Positions 6,463-6,995 of a stretch of DNA of 6,995 bases are shown piece by piece (position 1 is the first letter of the stretch; every line of letters begins with the position of its first letter). The stretch is from the NCBI GenBank assembly GCA_031273445.1, contig JAISRV010000299.1:1-6995 (forward strand). Direction: 5' to 3'. A program made the translations under genes and the position numbers. This DNA comes from Candidatus Adiutrix sp. (GTDB lineage Bacteria; Desulfobacterota; Desulfarculia; Adiutricales; Adiutricaceae). Under the pieces are notes generated by a model, which had not been told where the DNA came from, searched no databases, and saw only the letters and a program-made list of their open reading frames with translations.

Positions 6463-6995
6463 ATGACGACGCGCCGACATGAAATCGTGAAGATGTTTCG
6501 TTTTTTGCTGATCATGGCGATTGCGGCGACGGTCGGCGGCTGTTCCCGGGGCTGGCCCCCTCGCCGCGACCATGACCCGAACCATTACTACAAATACAAT
6601 TATTACGACTATTACAGAGAGGCCGGCCGTTATTACCGTCACGGCCGGCCCGCCGCTGAATTTGACCGGCCGCACCGGCCGGTTCCGCCAAGCCCGCCGG
6701 CCGTGACGAAGCCGCCGCGCCTAGAGGAAAACAAGTGGACGACGCCTTTCCGGCCGGGCTATAATCACGGCCAAGCCGCTCCCGCCGCCCGGCCCGGCCA
6801 GACGTGGAACCGGCCCGACAATAAGCTGACCAAGCCCCGGCCGGAAGTCAGACCAGTTAAGCCGCCGGAGGTCAGACCAGCCAAACCGCCGGAGGTCAGA
6901 CCAGCCAAACCGCCGGAGGTCAGACCAGCCAAACCGCCGCAGGTCAGACCGGCCAAACCGCCCGCGGTCACTCCGTCCAACACGCCGGAGGCCAC
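6463..6995 (+). CDS. Proline-rich repeat lipoprotein, 3' end missing
   Basis: The frame is open from the ATG at 6463 to the window edge (177 whole codons) with no stop. The N-terminus has a basic region (TTRRHEIVK), a hydrophobic core (MFRFLLIMAIAAT) and a lipobox VGGC ending at Cys27, so the product is probably a lipoprotein anchored in the envelope. GGAG at 6449-6452 precedes this start; Met11 is an alternative that also leaves a complete signal. After the cysteine comes an Arg/Pro segment, then a Tyr-rich stretch around residues 41-60 (HYYKYNYYDYYREAGRYY), then a Pro/Arg/Lys-rich region. From residue 127 it consists of 8-residue repeats of the type PEVRPAKP. Such extended basic Pro-rich chains occur in envelope-spanning proteins, but I do not recognise the family. 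No folded domain is seen before the cut; one may follow beyond the window. Confidence 0.7.
   Translation, partial: MTTRRHEIVKMFRFLLIMAIAATVGGCSRGWPPRRDHDPNHYYKYNYYDYYREAGRYYRHGRPAAEFDRPHRPVPPSPPAVTKPPRLEENKWTTPFRPGYNHGQAAPAARPGQTWNRPDNKLTKPRPEVRPVKPPEVRPAKPPEVRPAKPPEVRPAKPPQVRPAKPPAVTPSNTPEA
6841..6995 (+). repeat. 24-bp tandem repeat array coding for PEVRPAKP units
   Basis: Units begin at 6841, 6865, 6889, 6913, 6937 and 6961, with a partial unit at 6985. The units at 6865, 6889 and 6913 are identical in DNA. The first and fifth differ at a few bases, and the sixth is strongly diverged (Val-Thr-Pro-Ser-Asn-Thr). All lie in frame with the lipoprotein. Identity at the DNA level points to recent unit duplication and possible length variation between strains. 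Confidence 0.9.

Noticed and set aside
6765..6995. A minus-strand frame encoding repeated Gly-Gly-Leu-Ala-Gly-Leu-Thr units
   Set aside because: It is the reverse reading of the Pro-rich tandem repeats of the lipoprotein. The plus-strand frame has a promoter, ribosome-binding site and lipobox, which the reverse frame lacks.

Overview
The window is about 7 kb of GC-rich bacterial DNA. Its core is a lactate-uptake and lactate-oxidation operon on the minus strand. The Fe-S protein in this operon joins the LutB and LutA roles in one 715-residue chain. A LUD protein (LutC type) and a LctP lactate permease lie beside it. This arrangement is known to me from Desulfovibrio-like sulfate reducers, so I infer an anaerobic member of the former Deltaproteobacteria. 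No rRNA or other taxonomic marker is present to confirm this.

Layout. Positions 1-178: no convincing gene; a strong extended -10 promoter (TATAAT at 138-143) sits inside a pair of imperfect 15-bp direct repeats. 179-500: a decayed gene made of the first ~25 residues and last ~85 residues of an AlbA_2/Schlafen-type ATP-binding protein, out of frame with each other, so it looks like an internal deletion. Base composition here is visibly more AT-rich than in the rest of the window. 507-531: an AT-rich hairpin. 603-1244 (+): mobA, molybdenum cofactor guanylyltransferase, convergent with the next operon across a 38-bp gap.

1283-5788 (-): the operon, transcribed as lctP, then lutC, then the lutB-lutA fusion, with gaps of 32 and 1 bp and clear Shine-Dalgarno sites. 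The permease imports lactate, and the two LUD proteins with their Fe-S and CCG cysteine domains should form the lactate dehydrogenase complex that oxidises it to pyruvate. 5789-6462: a 670-bp region between divergent genes. It holds three short perfect palindromes, one of which (CGGTCTGACCG) fits the operator core of FadR-type GntR regulators. It also holds a doubtful 42-codon ORF, a ~180-bp MITE/REP-like element with inverted ends, and an extended -10 promoter.

6463-6995 (+, cut by the window end): a putative lipoprotein with a Tyr-rich stretch followed by Pro-rich 8-residue repeats encoded by nearly identical 24-bp tandem units. I found no tRNA, rRNA, CRISPR or transposase gene. The items most worth a second look are the deletion-fusion pseudogene, the inverted-end hairpin element, the repeat lipoprotein and the candidate lactate-operon operator.
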